DNA of 6,939 bases from Anaerolinea sp. (GTDB lineage Bacteria; Chloroflexota; Anaerolineae; Anaerolineales; Villigracilaceae): assembly GCA_020720965.1 (NCBI GenBank), contig DYNS01000166.1, positions 1-6,939 of the forward strand, given 5' to 3'. Below the pieces are notes generated by a model, which was given only the letters and a program-made list of their open reading frames with translations, did not search any database and was not told the DNA's origin. The position numbers were made by a program, and so were the translations under genes. This document shows positions 1-6,190 of this stretch, piece after piece (positions within the stretch are counted from its first letter, which is position 1; every line of letters starts with the position of its first letter).

Positions 1-236
1 TGACCGCCGCCAACCTCATCATCCTCGCCCTCATGTACGCCCTGGAAAAAGGCTGGGGTTTCCGGTACGAACACACGCAGGAGATTACTTATGAGAAAAT
101 AGAACTCATTCCCCCGCAGCGCCGCGCCGAACTGTTAGCCGACCTGCAAACCCGCACCGGCTTACCCATCCGCCGGGTGGACGTGACCCGCATAGACTTT
201 CTGCGTGATGTGGCGGTCTTACAAGTTTACTTTTAG
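1..236 (+). CDS. DUF4956 family membrane protein, C-terminal fragment
   Basis: This is the 3' end of a gene that begins outside the window; the readable frame starts at base 3 and ends at TAG 234-236. It encodes 77 residues. They open with the end of a hydrophobic segment (NLIILALMYALEKGW), followed by a soluble tail with the pattern EKIELIPPQRRAELLADL, then TGLPIRRVDV, and a closing RIDFLRDVAVLQVYF. That tail, especially the terminal RIDFLRD block followed by a short beta strand, is what I recognise as the end of DUF4956 proteins. These are small polytopic membrane proteins of unknown biochemical function. Family knowledge: DUF4956 genes often sit beside VTC-type polyphosphate polymerase genes, but that neighbour, if present, lies outside the window. 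The stop is only 10 bases before the response regulator start, so cotranscription is likely. The internal ATG at 33 is not the true start, because the frame is open to the window edge and the family needs the upstream membrane segments. Confidence 0.72.
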   Translation, partial: TAANLIILALMYALEKGWGFRYEHTQEITYEKIELIPPQRRAELLADLQTRTGLPIRRVDVTRIDFLRDVAVLQVYF

Positions 237-246
237 GCTCTCTCCC

Positions 247-933
247 ATGCCCCGAAAAATTCTCGTCGTAGATGATACCCGCAACGTGCAGCTGATGCTG
301 GAAGACTTCCTCACCAGTCAGGACTTCGCCGTCCTCACCGCCTCGGACGGGCGCGAAGCCTTGGAACGGACCCGCCAGGAACGCCCCGACCTGATTTTGC
401 TGGATATTATGATGCCCAACATGGATGGCTATCAGTTCATCTCCCAACTGCGGCGCGAATCTGCCTTGCCGGTGATTATGATTACTGCCAAACAACAAGA
501 AGCCGACCTGGTGCGTGGCTTTGAACTGGGCGCGGATGACTACATCACCAAGCCCTTTCGGATGCGCGAATTGCTGATGCGAATGCGAGCCGTTTTGCGC
601 CGCGCCGCCCCGCCCCCGGCGCAGGAACAAACCCTCCGGGTGGGAAACCTGCTCTTGGACCGCAGCAGGCACGAGGTCCGACAGGCTGAACAGACGGTGG
701 AACTGACCCCGCTGGAATTCCAGATTCTCGAAATTCTCATGCAAGCCCCCGGCGAGGTCATCCGCCGCGCCGACCTTGCCATGCGCCTGATGGAAAACGG
801 CTATACCGGCTCCGAAGCCACCCTCAAAATTCACATTCGCAACCTGCGCCTCAAACTGGATGATGACCTGACCCAACCCCGCTACATCGAAACCGTCTTT
901 GGCGTGGGCTACCGCCTGCTGGAAACCCCATGA
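247..933 (+). CDS. OmpR/PhoB-family response regulator
   Basis: Cytoplasmic transcription factor of a two-component system, 228 residues, the normal length for this family. The receiver domain (about 3-117) has the acidic pocket D9-D10, phosphoacceptor D53 in LLLDIMMPNMDG, switch residue T80 and conserved K102 before P103-F104. A proline/alanine linker (120-126) leads to a winged-helix DNA-binding domain (about 128-226) with LTPLEFQIL at 153-161, a recognition helix around 191-204 and the terminal wing GVGYRL at 219-224. The start at 247 was chosen because MPRKILVVDD gives the canonical receiver N-terminus; an in-frame ATG at 205 would add a basic leader not seen in the family and overlap the upstream gene. 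No strong Shine-Dalgarno is visible, so translation may be coupled to the gene ending 10 bases upstream. Its stop overlaps the kinase start, identifying its partner. The target genes cannot be read from the protein. Confidence 0.96.
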   Translation: MPRKILVVDDTRNVQLMLEDFLTSQDFAVLTASDGREALERTRQERPDLILLDIMMPNMDGYQFISQLRRESALPVIMITAKQQEADLVRGFELGADDYITKPFRMRELLMRMRAVLRRAAPPPAQEQTLRVGNLLLDRSRHEVRQAEQTVELTPLEFQILEILMQAPGEVIRRADLAMRLMENGYTGSEATLKIHIRNLRLKLDDDLTQPRYIETVFGVGYRLLETP

Positions 934-2330
934 AAAAACCCGCCCGCTCTTTGCAAAGCAAACTCATCGTTTCGTACCTGGCAATTGCCCTGCTCACGGT
1001 GCTGGTCGTCTCGGCTTTTTTATGGCTCACCTCCGGCAAGTTCTTTCTTAACCTGGTGCTGGAGCAGCAAACCGCCATCTTACAGCAAACCGTGCAAGAT
1101 TACTACCTCACCAACCGCACTCTGGACGGCTTTTTTGGCTACTACGTTCAATTCAACCGCAAAGACGACTCGCCCCCGCCCCCACAGGATGATTACGCCC
1201 CCAAGCCCCCCAGCCGGGATGTACGCGCCATTCACGGCTTGGTAGATGCCGACTACCGCGCCATCCTGCCCACTTTTGGTTACGAACCCGGCGAAATTGT
1301 GCCGCAAGATTTGGTCAAAAACCCTATCTCTGTCAGCGCCGAGGGGCAGGTCATTGCCTGGATTTTGCCAGACACCTCTCTCCAATTCAAACTCAGCGCG
1401 GAGGAGCAGTTGTTTCTTCAGCGCAGCGCCCTGGCGGTGGGGCTGGCGGCGTTGGCGGGCATTGGCGCAGCATTGGCGACTGGTTTTGTGCTGGCGGGCA
1501 GGCTGCTTCAGCCCATTCGCTCTCTCACCCAAGCCTCTCAAGCCCTGGCACGCGGAGACCTGAATCAGCAGGTTCCCGTTACCTCCCAGGACGAGCTCGG
1601 TATTCTCACCCACGCCTTCAACCAGATGAGCGCCGACCTGGCGCAGGCAGATGAACAGCGCAAACGCCTCACCGCCGACATTACTCACGATTTGAGCACC
1701 CCCCTGCAAATTATCTCCGGCTATATCGAAATGTTGGAAGGCGGTGAAGTAACCCTTAGCCCGCAGCGCATCGAAATCATCAAAACCGAGCTGGAACATT
1801 TGCGCCGTCTGGTAGGCGACCTGACCACCCTGAGCCAGGCGGAGGGCGGTGGGCTGGAGATGACCCTTCAGCCTGTTTTGCCCCAAACCCTGCTGGAGCG
1901 GGTTCAGCGTACTTATACGCCCATCGCCGCCCGCCAGGGGGTGACTTTGACCCTGAAGGCTGCCCCCGCCCTGCCGCCCCTCCAGGCGGACGAGGGGCGG
2001 ATGGCGCAGGTGCTGAATAACTTATTGGAAAATGCTCTGCGTTACACCCCCAAAGGCGGAGAAATTACCCTTTTTGCCCGCCCCGCCCCCGCCGCAGGTG
2101 TGGAATTGGGCGTGCGCGACACCGGCGCGGGAATTGACCCGGAAGATTTGCCCTATGTCTTCGAGCGTTTTTACCGCGCCGATAAAGCCCGGGGTGCGAG
2201 CGGAAAAATGGGCTTGGGGCTTGCCATCTGCAAGGCACTGATTCATGCCCAGGGCGGACAAATTCGCGCCGAATCGGAGGGGGCGGGCAAAGGCGCGAGC
2301 ATGGTCATCACCCTGGGGGCAGAGTCATAA
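930..2330 (+). CDS. HAMP-domain sensor histidine kinase
   Basis: Membrane histidine kinase, 466 residues, partner of the response regulator it overlaps through ATGA. Order of parts: short cytoplasmic start; TM1 about 12-34; extracytoplasmic sensor region about 38-160, with a proline-rich stretch at 82-94; TM2 about 165-190; HAMP about 190-243 beginning at the conserved proline of LQPIRSL; dimerisation/phosphoacceptor domain with H253 in DITHDLSTPL; and a HATPase_c domain about 355-465. The ATP lid elements are all present: N box N364/N368 in NNLLENALRYT, G1 box DTGAGI (397-402), F box YVFERFYRAD (409-418) and G2 box GKMGLGL (425-431). The kinase therefore looks catalytically complete. The sensor region matches no ligand-binding fold I can name, so the signal is unknown. 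The last 6 bases overlap the converging gene on the other strand, with no room for a dedicated terminator. Confidence 0.96.
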   Translation: MKKPARSLQSKLIVSYLAIALLTVLVVSAFLWLTSGKFFLNLVLEQQTAILQQTVQDYYLTNRTLDGFFGYYVQFNRKDDSPPPPQDDYAPKPPSRDVRAIHGLVDADYRAILPTFGYEPGEIVPQDLVKNPISVSAEGQVIAWILPDTSLQFKLSAEEQLFLQRSALAVGLAALAGIGAALATGFVLAGRLLQPIRSLTQASQALARGDLNQQVPVTSQDELGILTHAFNQMSADLAQADEQRKRLTADITHDLSTPLQIISGYIEMLEGGEVTLSPQRIEIIKTELEHLRRLVGDLTTLSQAEGGGLEMTLQPVLPQTLLERVQRTYTPIAARQGVTLTLKAAPALPPLQADEGRMAQVLNNLLENALRYTPKGGEITLFARPAPAAGVELGVRDTGAGIDPEDLPYVFERFYRADKARGASGKMGLGLAICKALIHAQGGQIRAESEGAGKGASMVITLGAES

Positions 2331-3038
2331 AGCCTGGTCAAATTGGCGTAGTTCTTCTTGTTCCGTTTGCAAAATTTGCAGCAACGCCGGAATGCGCTGC
2401 TGCGCTGTTTTGGTGTTTTGCCCCTGCAAGCCCACAATCCCCGTAACCACACTATCTACCGCGCTGGAAGTGCCGGTGAGTTGGGCTTCGTAGCGCGAGA
2501 GCAGGGTAGAGAGGGATTTGAGCTGTTCTTGCCGGTTTTTGAGGGACTGAAGGGTCGATTCAAACTCGCGCTTGGAGGCAGAATCGCTGGTTTGCTCCAG
2601 GTTTTTTTGCAGGCGGGCAATTTCATCGTCAAAGTTGCCGGTAGCGTTCTGAATGGCGTAGGTGTTATCCAGGGCGCTCAGGCGTGTGGAGAGTTGATAG
2701 GCGTGCTCCACCAATTCATCCAGCGCGGCGGTGATGGGTTCGGCGGCGCGGCGGATGGGCTGCCCGGAGCGTTCCAGGGCGTTGAAGACCGAGAATCGGG
2801 CTCGTTCCAGCCGGTCGAAGCGGGTTTGGTAGCGTTGGGCAAGCGGCTGACGGTTTTGGCGGGTGAAGGTCATTTGCACGCCAGGGTCGCGGGCGATGAC
2901 GATGACCATGATGAGCCACAGGATAAATCCCAGCGGGGCAAGCCACCAGGCGGAGCACAAACCGGCGGCGGCAGTGAGCGCCAGCATGGCGAGGTTGATG
3001 GGGTTGAACAGGGCGAGGAGGAGGGGGGAACGGGTCAT
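2325..3038 (-). CDS. Unrecognised membrane-hairpin coiled-coil protein
   Basis: I do not recognise this 237-residue protein. The N-terminus has two closely spaced hydrophobic segments (about 14-30 and 32-49) separated by a tight turn at WWLAPLG, followed by a positively charged stretch (about 60-100), which suggests a membrane hairpin with the remainder in the cytoplasm. Residues about 75-237 are rich in Gln, Glu, Arg and Leu with heptad-like spacing and few prolines, so they are probably a long helical coiled coil; residues 139-187 are the clearest part. It is the third gene of the - strand operon, 86 bases after the vWA lipoprotein stop, with a heptamer tandem repeat in between. The start codon at 3038 has no Shine-Dalgarno because the repeat abuts it, and I found no alternative in-frame start codon upstream. 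M18 would remove part of the first hydrophobic segment. It may assemble at the membrane with the two upstream exported proteins, but this is inference. Confidence 0.82.
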   Translation of the reverse strand: MTRSPLLLALFNPINLAMLALTAAAGLCSAWWLAPLGFILWLIMVIVIARDPGVQMTFTRQNRQPLAQRYQTRFDRLERARFSVFNALERSGQPIRRAAEPITAALDELVEHAYQLSTRLSALDNTYAIQNATGNFDDEIARLQKNLEQTSDSASKREFESTLQSLKNRQEQLKSLSTLLSRYEAQLTGTSSAVDSVVTGIVGLQGQNTKTAQQRIPALLQILQTEQEELRQFDQAL

Positions 3039-3040
3039 GT

Positions 3041-3096
3041 AAGTGGGAAGTGGAAAGTGGAAAGTGAGAAGTGGAAAGTGGAAAGTGAGAAGTGAA
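3041..3096. repeat. Heptamer tandem repeat, eight units, with a perfect 21-base duplication
   Basis: Eight consecutive 7-base units, all beginning AAGTG: AAGTGGG, AAGTGGA, AAGTGGA, AAGTGAG, AAGTGGA, AAGTGGA, AAGTGAG, AAGTGAA. Units 2-4 (3048-3068) and 5-7 (3069-3089) are identical, giving a 21-base higher-order period. The + strand is purine-rich with one T per unit. On the - strand, which is transcribed, it is a C/U-rich tract lying between the vWA lipoprotein gene and the coiled-coil protein gene and ending 2 bases before the ATG of the latter. Heptanucleotide tandem repeats of this general kind are known as intergenic short repeats in cyanobacteria and some other bacteria. Whether this motif recurs elsewhere in this genome cannot be told from one window. 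Confidence 0.95.
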
Positions 3097-3124
3097 TTCT
3101 CCGGGTATCTATTCTCTACTCCCC

Positions 3125-4792
3125 CTAAAAGAAAGTAGCGATTTCGTCATAAATCTTCTGAATATTCTCTGGCGAGCTGTCGTATTGTTTGCCGCCGGTG
3201 GGTTCGGCAATGCTTTTCAGCACCTCGGTATCGGCGTTGTCGCCGAAGCCGATGGTAAAGACTTTGATGGCGTTGCCGCCTTCCCCGGAAAATTGGGCAA
3301 TTTGGGCGTTAATTTCATCCAGTGTGGCAGCGGAGGCAGTGTCTTCTCCGTCACTGAGGACGACAATGGCGCGGATGTGTTCCGGGTTGCCGTTGGCGCT
3401 CAATTCCTGGTATGCGGTGAGGGTGGCATCGTAGAGGCGGGTATCGCCCAGTTCAAAAATGCCAGAGACGCTATCCAGCACTTGTTGGCGCTTTTCTCCC
3501 AGTTCCGAGAGAGGCGTAAGGGTGGAGACTTCCGAACTGGAGAGGATGATTTGCAGGCGGGCGCGGTCGTCCAGTTTCTTTACAAATTCCAACAGGCTGG
3601 CGCGGGCGGTTGTAATTCGGTCGCCGCGCATGCTGCCGGAAACATCCATCACCACCACCAAATCTACCGGTTTTTTGGTTTGCTGCCACAGGGTCTGAAT
3701 TTTCTCAATGACGGCGGCTTGCGGCACTTCCAGCACGGTTTTGGGCTGAGAAATATCCACCCCGTGCTGCGAATCGAGAGGGGCAGAGAGGGCAATGGCA
3801 GGGTCGGCGGGGCGGAAGCCGTATTCCAGGGCGCGTAATTGCTGGGGCGCGGCGAGCAGGTAACTTTCAAAGATGCCTGCCGCTTCGCGCTGTTCTTCCG
3901 TTACCCAGGGGGCGTTCAACACGGCGTAAGGGTGATTGGACCAGAAAGTGCCTTCTTTGGGATAAATTGCCACGACCGGAATTTGGGAGGATTGCCCGCT
4001 GAGGCGTTTGCTCTCCTGTGCCACAATCAGGTTCTCGTATAGCACCGCCGCGCTGAGGTAGGAGGGACCACGCTCGAACATGCGCTCTGCAAAGAAGCCG
4101 GTGCTTGTGCCGTAGTGGATGACGCTCTTTTCCACTGCTGTCATAAAGTCGCGGGTTGCTGCGTCTTGCAGGTCGGCTTCGGTAAGCCCGCGCTGTTTGC
4201 CCGCTCCGGCGTAGGCTTCGGCGATGATGGATACGATGCCGCTGTTACTGTATGCCGGGTGGGTGTGACCAAACTGGAATTTGCCCCATTCCGGGTGTCC
4301 GTAGGCGCTCCACCCTTCGGCGGAGGTTGCCAGTTCTGCCACGTCCTGCCAGCCGAGGGCTTTTTCGGGCCATCCCAGGGCTTGCGCCATGGGTCGCCAC
4401 ATGGCAATGACGACCGGGCTAAGGACGAGGTCTTTGGGTGCGCCTGTTACCAGGTCGTCTCCGTGCGTTTTGCGCCATTCGGCATTGGCAACCGGGATGT
4501 ATACGGAGGAAGCCGGGCTCCAGACGGTGGGTTGCAGGCTGCCATCCATAATGCCTCGCACCGATTCTATGGAACCGATGGGGGTAATTTCTATCTGGAT
4601 GGTTTTGCCTTCGGCGGTTTTGTTTTGGGCGGCGTTAAATTCGGCGGTGAGGGGTTCCAGCCATTCTTTTTTCTCCGAGCCGTAGGCAATGGAGACAATC
4701 ACCGAGTCGCCGGGCAGGAATTGGGTAAGGTTGCCGCAAGCCGAAAGCAGTATGGAAAGGATGAGGAGGAGGGAAGTGAGTTTGAGTTTCAT
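3125..4792 (-). CDS. Solute-binding/vWA fusion lipoprotein
   Basis: Exported lipoprotein of 555 residues, a fusion of an extracellular solute-binding fold and a von Willebrand A domain. The signal peptide (1-18) ends in the lipobox L16-S17-A18-C19, predicting lipid anchoring at the outer face of the cytoplasmic membrane. Residues about 30-345 form the binding-protein region, with GSEKKEWL (38-45), WSPASS (91-96), GHTHPAYSNSG (175-185), FWSNHPY (283-289) and YGFRPAD (324-330). Residues about 375-555 form the vWA domain, with a complete MIDAS metal site: D383-x-S385-x-S387, T451 in GDTRLYDA and D481 in LSDGED. The binding half is paralogous to the upstream 401-residue protein. The start at 4792 gives an ideal signal peptide; an in-frame stop lies at 4808-4810 with no other start codon between, and no Shine-Dalgarno is visible, so coupling to the gene ending 32 bases upstream is possible. 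Ligand and partner are unknown. No transporter permease or ATPase is encoded nearby. Confidence 0.9.
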   Translation of the reverse strand: MKLKLTSLLLILSILLSACGNLTQFLPGDSVIVSIAYGSEKKEWLEPLTAEFNAAQNKTAEGKTIQIEITPIGSIESVRGIMDGSLQPTVWSPASSVYIPVANAEWRKTHGDDLVTGAPKDLVLSPVVIAMWRPMAQALGWPEKALGWQDVAELATSAEGWSAYGHPEWGKFQFGHTHPAYSNSGIVSIIAEAYAGAGKQRGLTEADLQDAATRDFMTAVEKSVIHYGTSTGFFAERMFERGPSYLSAAVLYENLIVAQESKRLSGQSSQIPVVAIYPKEGTFWSNHPYAVLNAPWVTEEQREAAGIFESYLLAAPQQLRALEYGFRPADPAIALSAPLDSQHGVDISQPKTVLEVPQAAVIEKIQTLWQQTKKPVDLVVVMDVSGSMRGDRITTARASLLEFVKKLDDRARLQIILSSSEVSTLTPLSELGEKRQQVLDSVSGIFELGDTRLYDATLTAYQELSANGNPEHIRAIVVLSDGEDTASAATLDEINAQIAQFSGEGGNAIKVFTIGFGDNADTEVLKSIAEPTGGKQYDSSPENIQKIYDEIATFF

Positions 4793-4824
4793 AGTCGGTA
4801 GGTAGCGTTAGAGGATTGTCGGTT

Positions 4825-6030
4825 TTAGCGCACGTTTCTGGACCAGAAATCGCGCAGGGTGTTGAGGACGTTGCCAGCCGGAATTTCCACCTCCGGCAAG
4901 CCGGAAAGGTCGGCGCGGAAGCCGTTGGCGGCGTAACGGTCGAAGGGCGAGCCGGGTTGTTCCAGCGGGATGGAGGCATCTGCCGGGCGGAAGCCGTATT
5001 TTAGCAGGGCGGTTTGTTGGGCGGGCTGGGAGAGCAGATAGTCTATAAAAATTTGGGCAGCCTGGCTTTGCTCCGGCGTTACCCAATCGGCTTGCAGGGC
5101 GCAAAAGGGATGGTCGCTCCACAGCAGCGGAGAGGGGTAATAAATGCGGAGTTCGCCGTATCGCCCTACCGCATTTTCGGCTTGCTCAATGGCGGTGGCT
5201 TCGTAAACTGCCACAAAATCGTAGGTGCTGGGTCCGTAGGCAATCATCTTCTCCATCAGGGGTCCCGTGCTGTACTCGAACTGCCCAATGCTGGCTTCGG
5301 TTTCCAGGAACCAGGCCTGAAAATCGGCATCGGAGAGAATATCGGCGGGGCTGAGACCGCTGGTTTTGCCGTGATAGCCGTAAGACATGAGCAGGATGGT
5401 CATAAAACCGCTGTTGGATTTAAGCGGGTCGGTATGACCGAATTTAACATAGCCCCAATCCGCATGATTGTAGGCTGCCCAACCCTGAGGGTTTACGAGC
5501 GCATCGTGTACGTTGAGCCATAACGATGCGCCCGGCTGCTGCCCCCACAGCACGTCTGCCCTCTCTTTCCACGCCACCAGGGTGAGGGGCGTTTTTACAA
5601 CCGGCAGGCAGGCGGGGTCGTTTGCCGGGTTTACCAGGCTTTTGCCAAACTGCGCTGTAGAGGCATCTTGCAGGGCGGCAATTTGGAGCATACTCGCCGG
5701 GCTGATGAGGACGGGTTTTCGGGTTCCATCCAACACGGCGGCGTTGATTTCCCAGGAACCCATCTTTTCCAACTCCACCCGGATGGGATGCCCGTTGATG
5801 GAAGCACCGCTCTGCTCGAAGGCGGGGATAACCTCGCTGAGCCATGCTTCCTTTTCGGTAGAGTAGAGCAGGTTGAGAGTAACGGGAGCAGGCGGTGGCA
5901 GAAGGAGTTCCCGCACCGGGGCGTAGGCAACTGCCCGGAAGGGGGGCAGCAACAAGGCGGCGACAAAAACGCCGAGGGCAATCATTCCATACAAGATGAG
6001 CAATATCCAGTTCATTCGAGGGGTGTACAT
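4825..6030 (-). CDS. Solute-binding-fold exported protein, paralog lacking vWA
   Basis: Exported protein of 401 residues with the same binding fold as the N-terminal half of the downstream vWA lipoprotein. A hydrophobic N-terminal segment (about 8-29) follows a short basic start. There is no lipobox cysteine; AYA near 35-37 could be a signal peptidase I site, otherwise the segment is a membrane anchor. Residues 40-50 are proline-rich. Motifs shared with its paralog are STEKEAWL (57-64), ISPAS (109-113), GHTDPLKSNSG (198-208), LWSDHPF (303-309) and YGFRPAD (345-351). It ends at about the point where the paralog's vWA domain begins. The start at 6030 was chosen over an in-frame ATG at 6072 because GGAGGT lies 7 bases before it and the protein then begins directly with the signal or anchor segment. 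It is the first gene of the three-gene operon. No ligand can be assigned. Confidence 0.88.
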   Translation of the reverse strand: MYTPRMNWILLILYGMIALGVFVAALLLPPFRAVAYAPVRELLLPPPAPVTLNLLYSTEKEAWLSEVIPAFEQSGASINGHPIRVELEKMGSWEINAAVLDGTRKPVLISPASMLQIAALQDASTAQFGKSLVNPANDPACLPVVKTPLTLVAWKERADVLWGQQPGASLWLNVHDALVNPQGWAAYNHADWGYVKFGHTDPLKSNSGFMTILLMSYGYHGKTSGLSPADILSDADFQAWFLETEASIGQFEYSTGPLMEKMIAYGPSTYDFVAVYEATAIEQAENAVGRYGELRIYYPSPLLWSDHPFCALQADWVTPEQSQAAQIFIDYLLSQPAQQTALLKYGFRPADASIPLEQPGSPFDRYAANGFRADLSGLPEVEIPAGNVLNTLRDFWSRNVR

Positions 6031-6037
6031 GGGAAAA

Positions 6038-6043
6038 ACCTCC
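6038..6043 (-). promoter_or_regulatory. Strong Shine-Dalgarno of the 401-residue binding protein gene
   Basis: On the - strand these bases read GGAGGT, 7 bases before the ATG at 6030. This settles the start against the longer frame opening at 6072. The two downstream genes of the operon lack a comparable site. Confidence 0.85.
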
Positions 6044-6076
6044 AGTCTACATAATACGTGCAAAGTCTGCATCCGT

Positions 6077-6146
6077 TGTTTAATGGATTGTTAAGAAGGA
6101 AGATGACCCTTGATGAGATGTTAACCCACTCTTGGGCGGTTGTTAA
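6077..6146. promoter_or_regulatory. Candidate operator: four TGTT(T)AA boxes in the same orientation
   Basis: The + strand has TGTTTAA at 6077-6083 and TGTTAA at 6089-6094, 6119-6124 and 6141-6146. The first and last have matching flanks (TTGTTTAATGG and TTGTTAATGG). Measured at the AA positions, the steps are 11, 30 and 22 bases, so two of three are multiples of 11. On the - strand, towards the binding-protein operon, the boxes read TTAACA or TTAAACA. Known: OmpR-family regulators bind direct repeats spaced about 11 bases, and TTAACA fits the Bacillus PhoP box consensus. That the neighbouring regulator binds here is inference. Confidence 0.35.
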
Positions 6147-6185
6147 TGGCGGGGCACTATACTTCGCCTTACCCCTTGGCAAAAT

Positions 6186-6190
6186 AGGAG
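6186..6190 (+). promoter_or_regulatory. Shine-Dalgarno fixing the TTG start of surE
   Basis: AGGAG lies 6 bases before the TTG at 6197-6199. An in-frame TAG at 6185-6187 excludes any upstream start, so TTG is the only initiation codon before the conserved N-terminal motif. Confidence 0.88.

Noticed and set aside
205..246. Upstream in-frame ATG extension of the response regulator
   Set aside because: It would add 14 residues before the canonical receiver N-terminus and overlap the preceding gene; no ribosome-binding site supports it.
106..876. 256-residue open frame on the - strand opposite the response regulator
   Set aside because: It lies antisense to a gene with complete receiver and winged-helix motifs, has no recognisable domain, and its His/Gln/Gly-rich composition is typical of an antisense shadow in G+C-rich DNA.
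1080..1886. 268-residue open frame on the - strand opposite the histidine kinase
   Set aside because: The + strand encodes transmembrane, HAMP and histidine phosphoacceptor regions here; the antisense frame shows no domain logic.
2358..3095. 245-residue + strand frame ending in a KWKVESEK-type repeat
   Set aside because: It is antisense to the hairpin-membrane coiled-coil protein, which has coherent hydrophobic and heptad patterns. The repetitive tail is only the translated heptamer array.
3041..3096. CRISPR array interpretation of the tandem repeat
   Set aside because: The units are 7 bases and contiguous, with no unique spacers, so this is a simple tandem repeat.
3092..3838. 248-residue + strand frame opposite the vWA domain, and a second one at 4115-4801
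   Set aside because: Both are antisense to the fusion lipoprotein, whose MIDAS and binding-fold motifs show the true frame.
3125..4792. Calling the vWA lipoprotein a molybdate or phosphate binding protein
   Set aside because: The binding fold is recognisable, but no ligand-specific residues can be assigned and no cognate permease or ATPase lies in the window.
6051..6056. TATTAT on the - strand as a -10 element for the binding-protein operon
   Set aside because: A start from this hexamer would fall almost on the Shine-Dalgarno, leaving too little leader, and no matching -35 was found.
6031..6072. Upstream ATG (6072) for the 401-residue binding protein
   Set aside because: The ATG at 6030 has GGAGGT at ideal spacing and places the hydrophobic segment at the N-terminus; the extension would read through that Shine-Dalgarno.
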